Source: Oscheius dolichura
Lineage: Eukaryota; Nematoda; Chromadorea; Rhabditida; Rhabditidae
Direction of reading: 5' to 3'
NCBI GenBank assembly: GCA_932521035.1
Contig: OW051493.1
Location: 4,650,001-4,714,000, forward strand
Length of the DNA: 64,000 nt
The position numbers and the translations under genes were made by a program. Shown in pieces: positions 12,001 through 24,800 of the stretch. The notes beneath the pieces were generated by a model that was given only the letters and a program-made list of their open reading frames with translations, was not told the DNA's origin and ran no database searches. The number at the start of each line of letters is the position of its first letter. Position 1 is the stretch's first letter.

Positions 12001-15000
12001 CGAGCGGGAGGCAAAGGCGCGCCGAGCCCCTGGCGGGCAGGATATTTCGGAAGCAAGGCAAGTGCCAGTTTTTGCTAACGGTAAGAGTATCGAACTTACC
12101 GGAGACGGTCTCGGCCACCGCCGCGTAGGCTCCGTCCATCAGGGTGCCGGCATTCTTTAGCAACACGGCGCAGCTCTCCTGGGCATCTCCGAACTCGGTC
12201 ACTCGGCCAACCAGCTTCTGCTTGTGACTGTCCTTCCGGGTGACGGAGGCCGTCGCGGTCATCAGGCCTCGGTCAAATGCCGTAGAAGTACTGGCAGAAT
12301 GCAGCTCCGACTCGGAACAGGCGAACCGAGCCTCGCTGACGTTGTGACTCCAGAGCAGCTTGCCAGCGGCCATTGTCTCCGGGTAGGAGGCGCTCCGGTG
12401 GATGACTTGGGTCGTACTGGTCGATGTCTCCTGGGAGGCACGGGCATGGAAGGCGGCGGCACGACGGTCAACGGCTCGGGCAATCTTTTCCGCTTGTAAC
12501 CCACCAACACCTTTCTCCTTTTGTAAATACAACACGCTGGTCAAGCTCTCACTCGCGGATTCCGCGAACCGCGCCATCGCTTGTGTCGTCCGCGGCATCC
12601 TGCACGTACCTTGACTCCTCTGCACTTCTCCGCTTCGGCACATTTGGTTTGTCAGCTGCACTTGGTTCTCCTCGGCTGCCGCTCCGAAGAATGTCAGCTT
12701 CTGTATCTGTTTCTCTCGTCTCCTCGTCTCTGCCTCTGCCTGGGATGTCCGGTTGTTCGCGAACCCGTACATCATCACGGCCTGTTCCTCCCTGGCCTCT
12801 TTTATTCGTCGGGAGGTCTTCTCGAGTGACTTCCCTGCCATGTTTCGTTCGGCGTCTTGTTTGAATTTCGAGCCGTCGGACAGATTCTGCAGACCGATGG
12901 CCACGTTGGCGTACTCCTCGGCCAGTTCTCGTCCGTTGTATGTCTCTGTCCAGGTCGTCTTGTCAGCCCGGAGTGTGGATGTCTCCGCTCGGTTAGTCTC
13001 TGCCTTCGAAAGACTGCAGGTGACTTCGGCTGTCTCTCTCTTTTTCACCGGTGGGAAGATTGTCACCAGGACCGGAGTGGCGTTGTTTGCTGTCTCGAAG
13101 ACCACGTCAAAGTGGGAGTGGCTCTCCTTCTGGACGAGGTCGACCATCGTCGGTCCGCCGCCGCCCCATGACTCCTCCGATTCGGATTCGTACATCCTGC
13201 CCTGTCTCCTCATCTTCACGTGTCCACGGAGATCCAGTCCTTCTTTTTCGAAACCGTACTGTCCTCCTTCAGCTTCTCGTAGTCTCTCTTCCTCTTCCGA
13301 AGCAGACGACAGCTCTCTGTGTTTCCGGCGGATGGCCATCTCTCCTAAGAACTTCTGTCCGTCTCGTTCCATCTCGTAGCTGCCTCCTTCGGCTTCTCTC
13401 TCGAGCAGTTCCTCTTGCCTCTTTTCTACGACCCTCTCGGTGGCCTTCATCTCGATAACCTTCTCTTCCACTCGTTCCATTGCCCTCTCTTCCAGCACTG
13501 TCTCCTCCCTCCTCGTGGCCACCTCCTCTTCGACCGAGTCTGATGTCTCCAGTCTTCGAATGGACCGAAGCTCTTGTTCCTGTTGATATCGGAGGCCTTC
13601 TCTCTCCATGGCCAGGGCGGACTTCTGTGCCTTGGCCTTCCTTCTGGTCTGGGTGAGGATGACATTTATGGCGGTGACTAGCGGCATGGCTATTCTGACA
13701 AGGTAGTCTGATCTGTCCTCTCGTCTAACGAGGTCACAGTCCACGAAAGTGTGGGCGCACCTGGGAGTCGTCACATCCACGGAGTCCTCCGTCTGTAGTC
13801 GTCGGATTCTCTGGAGCGAGCCCTGCCCCTCGAGGTGTTGGCCCTCCATGCTCAGTCTGACCTTGGCGTGTTCCATCTCCTCCTCCTCCTTCTCCAACAC
13901 ATCCACATAGATTCGTTCCACCTTTTGTTGTGGAGGCGGTGTCCTGTCAACGGTCTCCTCAACCACCGCCGGTTCGATGGCCGGCTGCTCGGTCAGGTAG
14001 TCCTCGGCCGTCTCCCCGATAACATACGTTTTGAGGATGTTGGTGACATCCTCGATGATCTCTACTTCGACGTGGGTGGCCGCCGAGAGTTCCTCGCCTT
14101 CTTGACGAAGGCCCTCGAGCAGCCGCTGGCTCACTTTCGACAAGTACTCTTTCTTATTCTAAACACGCCGTTTAAACACCTCAACCAGTCCAGTGCTCAC
14201 CATGAAATCGGGCACATCCAGGGTGGCTTCCCTTTCCATCTTGGTCTCTCCGTTCTCAATCAGTGTGATACGGTACTTCGACTGGCCCTCGGCCATCTCC
14301 TCCAGCAGTAGGCTCTTCTTGCCCACACTCGTCTTGATCTGCAATACTTCGTTTCATTTATTTCTTTAGGATAAAGTCACCTTGTAGTTGGTTACGGTAT
14401 CTTTGACTGTCCATGCGCTGGACACGCAACTGTCTACCGTGATCAAGTCGGCGCCAACAATCTTCTCCATTCGCAGTTTGCCCTCGACCGTCGTTCGAAC
14501 CTGTACTCGACCGTAAGATAATAAGCAGTTGACTAACCACAGGAGGTCCCTTCCTCTCTCCCTCCAGGTCGACGGTCACTTCGTGTCTCTTCTCGCGTCT
14601 CTGTTCGTTCCTTCTGACGGCCTCCGGAGAGAGTCCCACCTGAACATTGCTCGGTCTGCCCTGTTTGTCTTTCAACCAACCGATCTCTGTTGATGGTCGG
14701 TGGAGTCGGAAAGGTCTCTCTCGGAGTGGTTGTCCCACGTATACACGTCTCCTATTCGCAGCATTCCACCTCCCTGAAACAGTCTCGTCAGAGCCCATCC
14801 AAACTACAGTAACCTGAGCTGGAATGTATTTCATAACGGAACTGGTGGAGGCTGCTTTCGGCAAGGGACTCGGGGCTGTGCGATATCTGAAAGGGAGGGG
14901 TAAACGGATGGGAAGGAGCCTGCCTGGTGGGAGAGTTGGACGAAGAAGTGGGCTCGTTCGAGAGCCGGAGGAGATCAATCGTGGCCTGGTCCAGGTCGTT

Positions 15001-15814
15001 CATCGAGTTCTTCCTGTTTATGGGCCCTCTCGGGTTCCCAGCGGCTGGAAACAGGTGTTCGGACGGAAAGGGGGATACTGTACCTCGTGGACGGTATTGG
15101 GGACGACCACGGAAGGCGCCGCTACCTGTGTCGTCGATGAAGTGGACTGACCTCGGAGACGCCGGCATCGACGCTGAAAGAGGGAGGATGGCCACCGAGG
15201 GGCAGGGGGACTGACTCTCTCGCTTGCCAGTGCGCAGTCTGTCGATCGTCGCGTAGTCGTTCTCGTCTCGTAGAGGTGATACCCGTAGTTCTTCTGCGCG
15301 CGGCTCCAGGGTCTCTCCCGTCCCGAACCAGCGCTAAAACACATGTGTCAGAAGCAAAACGAGAGGTGTAATGGCATGTGTCTAATCTATTATCCCACCT
15401 GGAAGAAGCCTCGGCGCTCCATTTTCCGCCTGCGATGGATAATGAGCTCGCTGGATGAGCCGCTTCTAAAATGCCGGTTATACGGGGAGACGAGCAGGCC
15501 ACTTACGCAGATGCGGAATGTCCTCGGAGAGGTCGGAACCCGGGCTTTCGCTTCTTTCTGCAACAGTCAGGATTATCGCCTTCGGCATCGATAAAGGGAA
15601 GGTCGATGGACACACGGACGGGCGGGGTGTCGAGGGGCTCGTCCACAAGGAGCACTCGGTCGAGGCTGACACCCCGCGAGTAGCCCTTGTGGAAGGCCCT
15701 CGGCGACGGCAGCGAGGCTGCTCGTGGAAGCAGAAGGTACGGGGACGGCGGAGACGGACAGTGACGACACTGACAGCAACAACAACACGACGAACGACAC
15801 GCCACACAGGCCAT
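1..15814 (-). CDS. Giant repetitive protein, C-terminus outside window (possible PAT-12-like cytoskeletal linker)
   Basis: Reading frame assembled from eight exons on the minus strand: 15814-15507, 15465-15399, 15333-14814, 14773-14538, 14500-14381, 14338-14201, 14158-12100 and 11737-1. All introns have GT/AG ends and all splice phases agree, giving at least 5,061 codons with no stop; the left edge cuts the gene. The chosen ATG (15814) opens with a cysteine cluster (CVAC, CCCCC, CQC) typical of palmitoylated N-termini. Residues ~30-470 are Ser/Pro-rich then charged; the rest is a low-complexity, helix-prone Glu/Arg/Ser/Thr protein. The last exon holds tandem units of about 234 residues, each with one REFGD-like and one REYGD-like motif and a Ser-rich stretch. 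No Ig, actin-binding or kinase domain was seen. A nematode-specific fibrous-organelle protein such as PAT-12 is only a guess from length, repeats and lack of domains; I do not firmly recognise it. Confidence 0.75.
7850..9960 (-). repeat. Near-identical tandem coding repeats inside the giant exon
   Basis: About 350 bases from 7861 recur almost unchanged from 9268 (offset 1,407 bp, 469 codons), and about 200 bases from 9036 recur from 9738 (offset 702 bp, 234 codons). The unit is therefore ~702-705 bp. Neighbouring units outside this block keep the motifs but are much more diverged, so this patch was duplicated or homogenised recently. Confidence 0.85.
11738..12099 (-). other. Long (362 bp) intron of the giant gene
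   Basis: The donor GTAAGT at 12099 and acceptor TTGCAG ending at 11738 join a phase-1 codon (G+AG) and keep the frame of the downstream 11.7-kb exon. By chance the frame stays open for about 200 bases into the intron, so a naive ORF runs to 11885; the protein composition changes there (Cys, His, Pro and hydrophobic residues appear), which supports it being intronic. It is about nine times longer than most other introns of this gene. Confidence 0.75.
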
Positions 15815-15826
15815 CACGGCCACCTG

Positions 15827-17296
15827 AACACGGACTGGACATGGACATATAGGACAAGGGGAAGGGCAAGTAGAGGGGACTGGTACTGGTGAGTGGACAC
15901 GGGGAATAATGCGGGCAGTGAACGAATGTGACCAGCTCGAGGAGTGTAAAGCGAGCGGCATGTCCCCCCCCCCTTTTTTGTGGTCATCTGTTGATTATGG
16001 GATAGTTTTGACATTGTCCTCAAACAGAGCTCGCGCAGCCGGAGTTTACCCGGGGTTCAGTCCACTTGAGGGTGGCGCTCTCCCTCTCTTCCCCTGTGAT
16101 CAGCGCTCATCAGTGGCGATCCCAGCATCGATCGCAGCTGCTCTCGAGGGCCATCAGGCCTATTACTACACGGGGCTACATCTTGCGAACAAGCCGTTCA
16201 GGGGCCGGTAAACAGCTGGAAGTACCTGTGCTCCGAGTATCACCCCGGGGTCGGAGAGGAGATCGAGCGGGTCCGGCAGGAGCAGGGGCAGCAGGGAGGA
16301 GATCACGTCCCAGCCGGAGGGGGATTCGCTCGCTGTCGGGCTCATGGAAAGAGTCGTGTCGAATGTAGAAAGGCCGATGCCACTACTGATACGCGCACTC
16401 GGCAAACATCTCCCCGGCACCGGGGATCAACCCTTTTTAAAGTGAGATGTTTCCCTGGATATCCCCCCTGCCCTATTGTAACTAACTCGTCGATTTTGGG
16501 TAGAGACGCCACTGTTCAGGTGAGAACAAAAGTTATACTCGAGGGTTACTTGTTGAGGAGGGTTAGATAAACACAAACTGGATGTTCGGATGACTCGGAC
16601 ACGAATAACCATGACGAAGGAGAGGGAGGCTGGGGAGAGGGGAAGATCTACGGAGGACAGACCATTCGACCAATTGTCGCGAGCAATTGCTCGTCTTTGC
16701 AATTTTTGATGGGGGAGAAACAAAGATTGAAAAGAGAAGGGGAGGGGGACAGGTCCTTTTATGGATAGGGGACAGATTGAAATGATAGACGGGCGATGGA
16801 GAGCAGAATGAGAGGTCTTTACAAGCGAGGCGCGGATAACGAAACAGCCCTCTGGAGAGGGCAAACACGGACGGAAAGAGGAAGGAACGCGGAATCATAG
16901 GAAACAGATGGAAACATTAAAAAATATCTCCCAATTGAAATTGAGGCTGCTATTTGTGAGGAAGGTGCGTGGCTCAGAGTGTATCACGCCTGTCTGCTGC
17001 CTCTCCGCCCACCGGTGGGGGCTGTCTTCCTGAAATTCAAAAGTTTTCATCGCAGTTACAGGTCGGCATGGCAACTAGACCACCCGTCGAACCATAGACT
17101 CCACAAGAAGCCATCGAGGAAATAAAGAAGGCTCCGTCGGTTACTTCTGCTTTTGATCATTATTTCTTGACTAACATTCTCTTGTTGCTCATTTCCCATT
17201 TCAGATTTATTCGGGACAACAATAACAACAATAAACTTTAACGAAGATAACAACAAACAAAAAAGCTTCGTTCTGTGAGAAACCAGTTCCAAACGT
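15827..17296. other. Intergenic region upstream of the giant gene
   Basis: About 1.5 kb between the giant gene start and the 3' end of SDA1. Apart from the candidate exon at 16226-16345 I see only short ORFs without protein-like composition, and purine-rich plus-strand tracts around 16600-16900. It probably holds the promoter and 5' UTR of the giant gene. The composition changes from GC-rich to AT-rich near 16900-17050. Confidence 0.5.
16226..16345 (-). other. Candidate alternative first coding exon of the giant gene
   Basis: An ATG at 16345 opens 40 codons (SGWDVISSLLPLLLPDPLDL is its core) ending exactly at a GT donor (16225) in phase 0. The main first exon has a CAG acceptor at 15824-15826, and the nine bases before its ATG (codons GTG GCC GTG) are also open in phase 0. 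Joining the two would give a longer N-terminus in place of the Cys-rich start. The region is GC-rich like the gene body. This is an inference from splice signals only. Confidence 0.35.
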
Positions 17297-20295
17297 TTAC
17301 ATTTTTTTCTGCTTGAGAAGATAATTTCTTAATTGCTTCTGTTGCGCTTGGAATGATCTCTGACGATTTTTTCCACGAACTTTATTTTTCACCATATTGA
17401 AAACTTTTTTCTTGGCTAATTCACGATTTGTTCTACCAACATGAGGCCCCTAAGAAGAAAAATAATTATAGAAAGACAACAATAAGCTTACATTTTTCTT
17501 TGGTTTTCCGTATGTTTTTTCTTCATCACGTCCTTCTCGAATATCGGCAAGTCGTTCTGCCTTACTTTGTCTTTTCTTCTTGTGGAACTGCTCAATATTC
17601 TTTAAACGTGGGAGGCCATCTCCAGCACCGCGCCTGAACTTTTTCAAGAAAAATGTTGAGAAACTCACTCATTCAATCTCTCGCCCATTTCTTCAATAAG
17701 CCTTACATTATCGTTTGTCTTATTGTTTCCCAATTGTTTTTTAAGCTTTTTCTCGCCAATAAGCTGCTTTTTCAGTTGATATTCTCTAATACGTTTGAAT
17801 TCCTCCTAAATTTACAAAAATATTACTCGTAAAATAATATCACTTGTGTTAAAATTCTTCCCGAACTAATTGTTTCTGCTCTTTTCTTTGAATCTTCTTT
17901 TTCGTTTTCTTGACTCATATTTTCTTCTTCATCCACAATTTTATCATCTTCTTCTCCTGTATCAGTCACCCATCCTTCATCTTCATCGTCGATGTCTTCA
18001 TCTGAGCAACTCATGTCTTCATCACTGTCCATTTCCTAAACATAGCATATATTATTAATTTTGTAAATAATCACCTCATTATTTTTTCTTTCCGCTCCTT
18101 TCGTTCTTTTAATTGGCGGGGCATCATCATCCGTATCTACATCATCTGTATCAATATCTAAACAAGCTATATTTGAATTATCTTTAGGAACAACCTGTCA
18201 CATCTAATTCACTATCCGAATCATCGTCATCCACCATTTCTGCATCATCTGGACTTTCCTCCCCAAGAATATCAGCATCGGCAACAGCATTAGCTACCTT
18301 AGGTCTTGCAAATCCGATGTATCTAAAACTACACAAATGCGGCGGGAAAAACTAACTCTTTGTCCTCCTCCGTGCTGTCTGTTGGCCTTCCTCGGTCTTT
18401 TCTTGCCAATAATTTAGGGTTTATTGAGCGGAAAAGTGTTATTAGAGCCCGAGCAGACATAGAAACATTTTTATTTTTATATGTTTTGTACTGGAAAATA
18501 ATATACACATAATTAGAATTGTTACTAACCTGTGCTAAATCTCTTAAGAGTTCCTCGGTGGCAGCAAAAGGACAGTTAATAAAAATTTCTCGAATAGCAT
18601 TAATTCCAACAGTCATTGCTTCCGGAGAATTTCTGATAGATCTTATTGTTTGGAAATTTTTTTAGAAACCTGTCAGAAACGAAATTGTTGGCAATAGTAC
18701 GAACTAGCTGCTCAATTGTATCAGGAGGTACTAAATCGTGACAAGCCTGAGCGGCATACAATAATATTCTTGTGACCTGTAAAAATATTTCAGCAATCCA
18801 AAATTTACCCTACATCTCTCTGTTTAGGTTGCAGATACCTGTGAAGATATGAATAAAATCCCAATGTATGCAATTTATGTATGCCGATAACGCGTGCACA
18901 TAAAGCGATTCGAAACAACCGAACCTAAATCACGTTGGGTCAAATTAAAAAGTAGCAAACCTCAAACTTTTCAACTTTCTTGCCTTCAAGCATCCCGAAT
19001 AGACGATCCGCAAATTCTTGGGGATCAAAAAGGAACTGAAGTGCTTGAAGATTACATTCCTTACTTCGTCCTTCTAAAAAAAGTAGTATGAAATATGGTT
19101 CATTGTGTTATATATATATTAGTTTAGAATAGTTACCTTTCTTGGACTTGCTCTTCTTAGAAATTGCTTTTTTTGCTCTCTCGAAGTCCTTAGCGCGTTT
19201 TCTAGTCTTTTTTGCATGGCGAAAAGCGGTCATGACCTAGAAATCAAATAGTTTTATGTATGAACTAGCATACCTCTTTTAATGTTTTGGAATTATCTTC
19301 TGGCTCAGAGTCATCATCTTCATCATCATCCTCTATACCTTCCTCGTCTTTTTTAGAGCCCAAGAAGAATTTCATCGCAGTGACCTAGCAAGAGCATTTC
19401 AACAAAAACACAAACTGACCTGTATTTTCGGCACTTTATGAAAGCATGCTTCTGCAATGGCATTAGCAGTTTTTGCATCCCTCCAGTATCTTTTACGGAA
19501 TGCGTCTATTGCAACCAACTGAGCAGCACGCGCGATTATCGGCCGTGAATCCTGAAGAAAACGTATTAGAAATAAGATATACCATTACACTACCTTTGTT
19601 TTTGCAAAAACAAAATTTTGTATTTTGCCGCATAGTTTGTGATCATGCTTGTTGCTATATAGCCGCTTTAAATGAGCTGAAACTGCACCAAGAATGAATT
19701 TCCTATAAAACAAGTTATATAGCTGAATCTATTTGAAACTACCGAAGATGCTTGTCTTCTACTTTAATTAATTCAAAAAATAACTCAAGAAGTTTGATTA
19801 CATCGATAAGATTTTGATTTCGGAGCATCACCAGTGCTTTGCAAAACGACATGCGCACCTAAAAAACACGCAATAAAATAATAGTATGACTTACTGTTGG
19901 ATCAAGTCCTTCTGCTTGATCACGTAACACTGCTATCATATTTTCCGAAAACTCGTTAGATTTTTCTAAATAATGAAAACTTGCTCATTAAAAACCAACT
20001 TGGAAAATATTTAGCTAAACCCGCGAGAAAATTGATGCTATCCAAAAGAGGTTGCAGTTGCATTCGATGCTGTTGAGGTTGCAAATGAAGAAGTTTCATG
20101 GTGTGTAGATAATGATCAAATTGCTCTTGAAATTCCTTAAAAGTTTTATAAAATGTTGAATAGTTAGGTAGTTACTTCCTGATATGATTCCGGATCTTTT
20201 CTGATGATCTCCATCATTAGGCCTAAATTTCTGTCAGTCATCGAGAACCTCGTAGGCTTTACGCCAGGGGCCGATGATAATTGTTCCAAAGGCAT
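17297..20295 (-). CDS. SDAD1: SDA1 homologue, 60S ribosomal subunit biogenesis/export
   Basis: Multi-exon gene with short introns. The strongest exon (around 18616) encodes [12 protein letters not shown]...CP...TEELL, then ...[26 protein letters not shown], which matches the conserved core of SDA1/SDAD1 proteins. It is followed by acidic stretches (18030-17820 and 18300-18100) and a basic C-terminus with [11 protein letters not shown] near 17350, as in the family. The N-terminal exon starts at an ATG at 20295, 4 bases after a TTATAG acceptor, so the message may be trans-spliced or have a 5' UTR intron. SDA1 is a nucleolar protein needed for late 60S maturation and export. It is divergent from the plus-strand gene at 20532, with about 236 bp between start codons. 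Confidence 0.9.
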
Positions 20296-20531
20296 CGATC
20301 TATAACAACAAAATTATATATTCGCAAAGCAAAATACTAGAAAGCAAAGCAAACCCCGGACGAGAGAAAATTGGTTTCAGTACTATACGAAGAAGGCACT
20401 AAACGTCGCGCTAAAAACACTTCCGTGGATATTTTTTTTGGTTTCAGTTCGCCTTCTTTTCTTCACTTTCAATGGGTCCATTTCTTCTTCTAGCTGCTTA
20501 GGCTAAAGCTAACTGATTTATACTCTTTCAG
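20296..20531. promoter_or_regulatory. Shared upstream region of two divergent genes
   Basis: The 236 bases between the SDA1 start (minus) and the 20532 start (plus) must carry both promoters unless transcription starts further away. Acceptor-like AG sites sit directly before both start codons. I see no clear TATA box. Confidence 0.4.
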
Positions 20532-21798
20532 ATGTTAGATGAAGATAACGAAGATTATTTATGTGTACCAGCTGAACCTACCACCTCAGGATGCCAAACG
20601 AGGAACGCAAATTTATTTAAGGTATATTTCTTATGATTGTTCTGTAAAAAATGTCAGCAAACCGTGACGAGGGCAGAGTTAGTAACCCGTCTTCGTGAAA
20701 TTAGTAAGTTAATCAACTACTTGTAAATTATTATTTTAGTACAAACAACAGGATTTCCTGGACTTCGAGACTTTATGCAACAAATGGTTGCTACTAAAGT
20801 ACGATTTTCATGCTAATAGCCGTTATCTTGTATTTCAGAAGGTGCCTAATCCGTTCGTTACATCACAAATTTCCGAGAGGGGCATAAGAAATCTACTGGA
20901 TATTGCGATCAAATACCACATGAAGCTTGCTTATGAAAGAATGACTGACAGGAAGCAGAGTACAAAGATTTTTGATTTAAGGGCAACATGCTTTCAGAAT
21001 TTTCAACAGAAGAGATTCAGTCTGGTCTACAGCTCACTGAAATGAATGAAGAAATTATCCAAGCAACAGCTGCAATTGGAAATTTTCCTAAGGAAATATT
21101 ATACTATGCTAGAAGTAGATGCTGCCAAGTAATTTCTGCATCCTATTTCAACGCATTTTTTGTAGTTTACAGTTCAACCGAATAATTTATTTTCTACGGA
21201 TGGCTCCGTCATTTTAGAATCGTTTCAAACAGAGAAACATGTATGCACGGTAAGCGATTAAGATTCGAGTAGAATAAAAATGTACAATATTTTAGATTCC
21301 TCACTGCTGCACTCAAACCGCAGTTCGTTGTGTAATGCTGGAGCCGTCAATGTACAACCGCAAAATGGAGTTGCGAGAACTAACAGGAAGTCAGAAAATC
21401 GTTGAGCTCAAGATGTTTTTTTTTTAAAAAAGTTCATAACAGACTTTACATCTCTGCATGGAACACCTGGTGCTCTTTCAACTAGCTTTCCTATTTATTC
21501 ATTTGAATTGGGATCTTTACATGAATTGTAAAACAGCGGTAAAATTTTCTGGAAATAAATTTCGTTCGTGTAATTATAGGTGGAGAATTGTAAGAAAAAT
21601 AGTGAGAACTTTGATAAGTTGTACTCCAATGTTCACCCCTCATTTTTTGAAGTAAGTTTAATCTATTAAATTTAATTTTAAAGTTTTCAGCAACTTCGAA
21701 CACGTTATCTTGCAAGATATCATTTAGTATGGGCTTTCGGCACCGCCGAACTTTGGAAACAAAACGGGTTTACTCTTAATCAAATATTCCGACTTTAA
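20532..21798 (+). CDS. Unrecognised AT-rich gene, first of a close three-gene run
   Basis: The ATG at 20532 lies directly after TTTCAG. Exons read in phase: an acidic start (MLDEDNEDYLCVPAEP), then TRAELVTRLREI, TGFPGLRDFMQQMVATK, a helical segment ending LAYERMTDRKQ, then EEIQSGLQLTEMNEEI, a Cys-containing segment (CCTQTAVRCVMLEPSMYNRK) and a last exon RTRYLARYHLVWAFGTAELW...FTLNQIFRL, stopping at 21798. A poly(A) signal AATAAA overlaps the stop (21797-21802). The join before the last two exons (21530-21590) is uncertain because no single acceptor keeps all frames. I do not recognise the family. VPS35 starts about 94 bases downstream on the same strand. Confidence 0.55.
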
Positions 21799-21891
21799 TA
21801 AAATAGTACTTCATCGTGTAATTTTGTTTACTCCAGTTTTTTTTCAATTATACTTTTGCTAGTTGTTGTAATCCAAATATCGTAATTTTAG

Positions 21892-24800
21892 ATGAGAGCA
21901 GAAGAAGTAATAGGAGGGGACCAGGAACGCCTTTTGGAACAAGCTGTGAAAATCGTTCGGGCAGAATCATTTGAGATGAAACGGTGCCTCGATAAAGGAA
22001 AAGTGATGGATGCGTTGAAACACGCTATGAATTTTCTAAATGAGCTAAAAACCAACGATTTATCTCCGAAGTTTTATTACCGCTTATGTGAGTTGCGGAC
22101 TGTGGTACAAAATGTTTTTTTTTCCAGATATGGATTCTGTAAGCGAACTTCACCATTTGGAAAACTATTTAGTTGATGAATACGAGCGAAGCCAGGATAA
22201 CATATCTTCATTGAATCTATACGAATGTGTCCAATATGCTGCTTCTATAGTTCCTAGACTGTAAATTTAAACTTCTGCAATTCAATTTAATTGTAGATAT
22301 CTGTTGGTTACAGTTGGCGTTGTATATATAAAATGTGGTCTCGGCTCGCGACCTGAAATTTTGAATGATATAGTGGAAATGTGTAGAGGTGTTCAACATC
22401 CGCTTCGTGGTCTTTTTTTAAGGTTTGGTTTGATAGGAGAAATGTACTATTGTTGTAGAAACTATTTACTGCAAACAACACGTTCACTTCTACCTGATAA
22501 CCCCTGGGATGAAAGCAATCAGAGTGATGAGCCCAGCGAGTCCGCTAATACAAGCGGTGTTCACAGCGATAGTTCAGAGTTTCGATTTCTCGAAAACGGT
22601 GCAGAATGTGAACAGGGAACGGTAGGCTTTCAAACCATGCACACATTTTCGAGTTTTAGGTCAAAGATGCCATGGCTTTTATTCTATTAAACTTTGCGGA
22701 AATGAACAAACTTTGGGTCCGAATGCAACATCAAGGACCGTCCAAGGAACGCGAAAAGCGAGAAAAAGATCGTATGGAACTTAGGTTTTATTTGTTTTAT
22801 CAGCCGTAAACCATCCTTTAGAATATTGGTTGGAACTAATCTTGTTCGTCTTTCACAATTGGAAAATTTGACGGATGATATGTATTTGAAAGAAGTTTTC
22901 CCTAGCATCTTGGAACAAGTAGTATCTTGTAAAGATCATATATCACAGGAGTATCTCATGGAATGCGTGATTCAAGTGTTTGACGACGAGAAGCATTTCG
23001 CTACTCTGCGAGACTTTTTAAACGCTTGTGGAGAGTTATCATCCGTATGTTCTTTTTTCTATTTCGTTAAAATTTGTATTCTAAACCTCTGCGTGGCTGA
23101 GTTCATATTGTGTTATAGGAGGTCAACGTAAAAAATATTTTAATTGCCTTGATTGATCGTCTTGCTATCTACGCTATCCAACCAAATGGCAAAGGCATTC
23201 CGTCTGACCTTCAACTATTCGACATCTTTTCCGAGCAATCCAAGACGTTAATTAAAGCACGTCCGGAAATGCCTGTTGAAGACATTATAGCTCTTCATGT
23301 TAGTTTAATACTGGCACAAATATATCAGTATTGCAGCACGCACTAGTCAGCCTAGCAATTAAATGCTACCCGGATAAGACTGAATATTGTAATATCACGT
23401 TTGGAAGTTTGAAGTACATTCTTGACGAGAAGGGAGTGCAAATGTAAATCTAAATACATATCGTGTATTACTTTTGTTTAGGATCGAAGCCTTTGGTCCG
23501 GTAGGAAGAGAGCTTGCAAAGTTACTGAGACTGCCAGTTGACGAATACAATAATGTCCTTCGAGTTGCCGAGCTCACTGAATATGTTCCAGTAATGGAAA
23601 CCATGGATTACAGAGGGCGGTGTCAAAATAGTGCCTTTCTTCTTCAGGTTTCTTGTTTTCAATGGCGATGGTAAAGGCTTCTTCCAGAATATGCTAGATC
23701 AAGAGACTTGGTTGAAAACAGAAGAAGATTTGGCCGTTTTATGTGCTTTAGTGGATAGTCTACTTACTGACCAACAAGATCAACCTGCAGATGCGTATGA
23801 ATCTGAGGACTTCGAAGATGAGCAGCGTTTATTGGCCCGAGTAGTTCACCTCATCAAATCAGATACCGTGGACGATCAATTTTTGGTGAGATTCATTTTT
23901 TTATACGAACACAGTATTTAGTTATTGAATAATTCGCGAAAAGTTCTCGGAGCTGGAGGTCAACATAGGATTAAGTTTACGTTGGCACCTGTTGTATTCT
24001 CTCTATATAATCTTATACACAGATATGCTGAACAAGACGTACGAAACGTAATTTCGCTTAAATAAATTCCCTGTAAAATTATTTTTAGTCTGTCTTTGAA
24101 GAAAAGGTCAAGAAAATGTTTGTTTGTGCTATGGGAACTATTGGTGCTCTTATTTCTACAGCTGAATTGGACGAACTTCCTTTTAAACTCTATTTAGAGG
24201 TATTGAGGCATCAGATTAATAGAGATGAAATGTTTAGGGAGCAATTGTTGCGGATACGGTAAACTTTGAGGATAGCTCAACAATAACCTATGAGTTCATA
24301 TCCAAAGTAAGCACTTTCGGCTTTATCTACAATAACCTAAGGCGCTCTCCGTTTTGGAAGATGATATTGCGGATTCACGAGATCGTGTGCGATGTCTTGC
24401 CTTGGCAATAGGATCTCTTCTCAAGATTCGGCACCTACCGGATGAGAATTGGTCTCCTCTTAGCTCGCAAATGGTTCTAGCAGCGTCTAAAATGTTTAAA
24501 AAGGTAAGTGGCATTGTTTTTACAGTATTTTCTTTGCATAGGCGGATCAAGTGCGTTCATTATGCTCATGTGCCAATCTGTACTGGTCTGGTGAGACAGC
24601 CGAAAGTGATGGTCTAATCAAAAATGAAAATAAAGTTGCAGATATAATTAAAAAATCTATCAAGGTACGGAATTTTTTTACTTGTCAATAAACATTTTAG
24701 ATCGCCACACAGTGTATGGAACCTGTTGTTCAGCAACAGCTTTTTGTGCTTATTCTTGAAACATGCCTTTTCTTTTATTTCGATGGCTGTAAAGAGGTAC

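Noticed and set aside
11885-12098. C-terminal extension of the 12100-14158 exon to a stop at 11885
   Set aside because: It runs through a strong GTAAGT donor into intron sequence; the composition changes abruptly and the 11737 exon joins in the right phase.
14159-14161. In-frame TAG that would break the giant gene
   Set aside because: It is the acceptor of a 42-bp GT/AG intron (14159-14200) that restores frame; the gene is not a pseudogene on this evidence.
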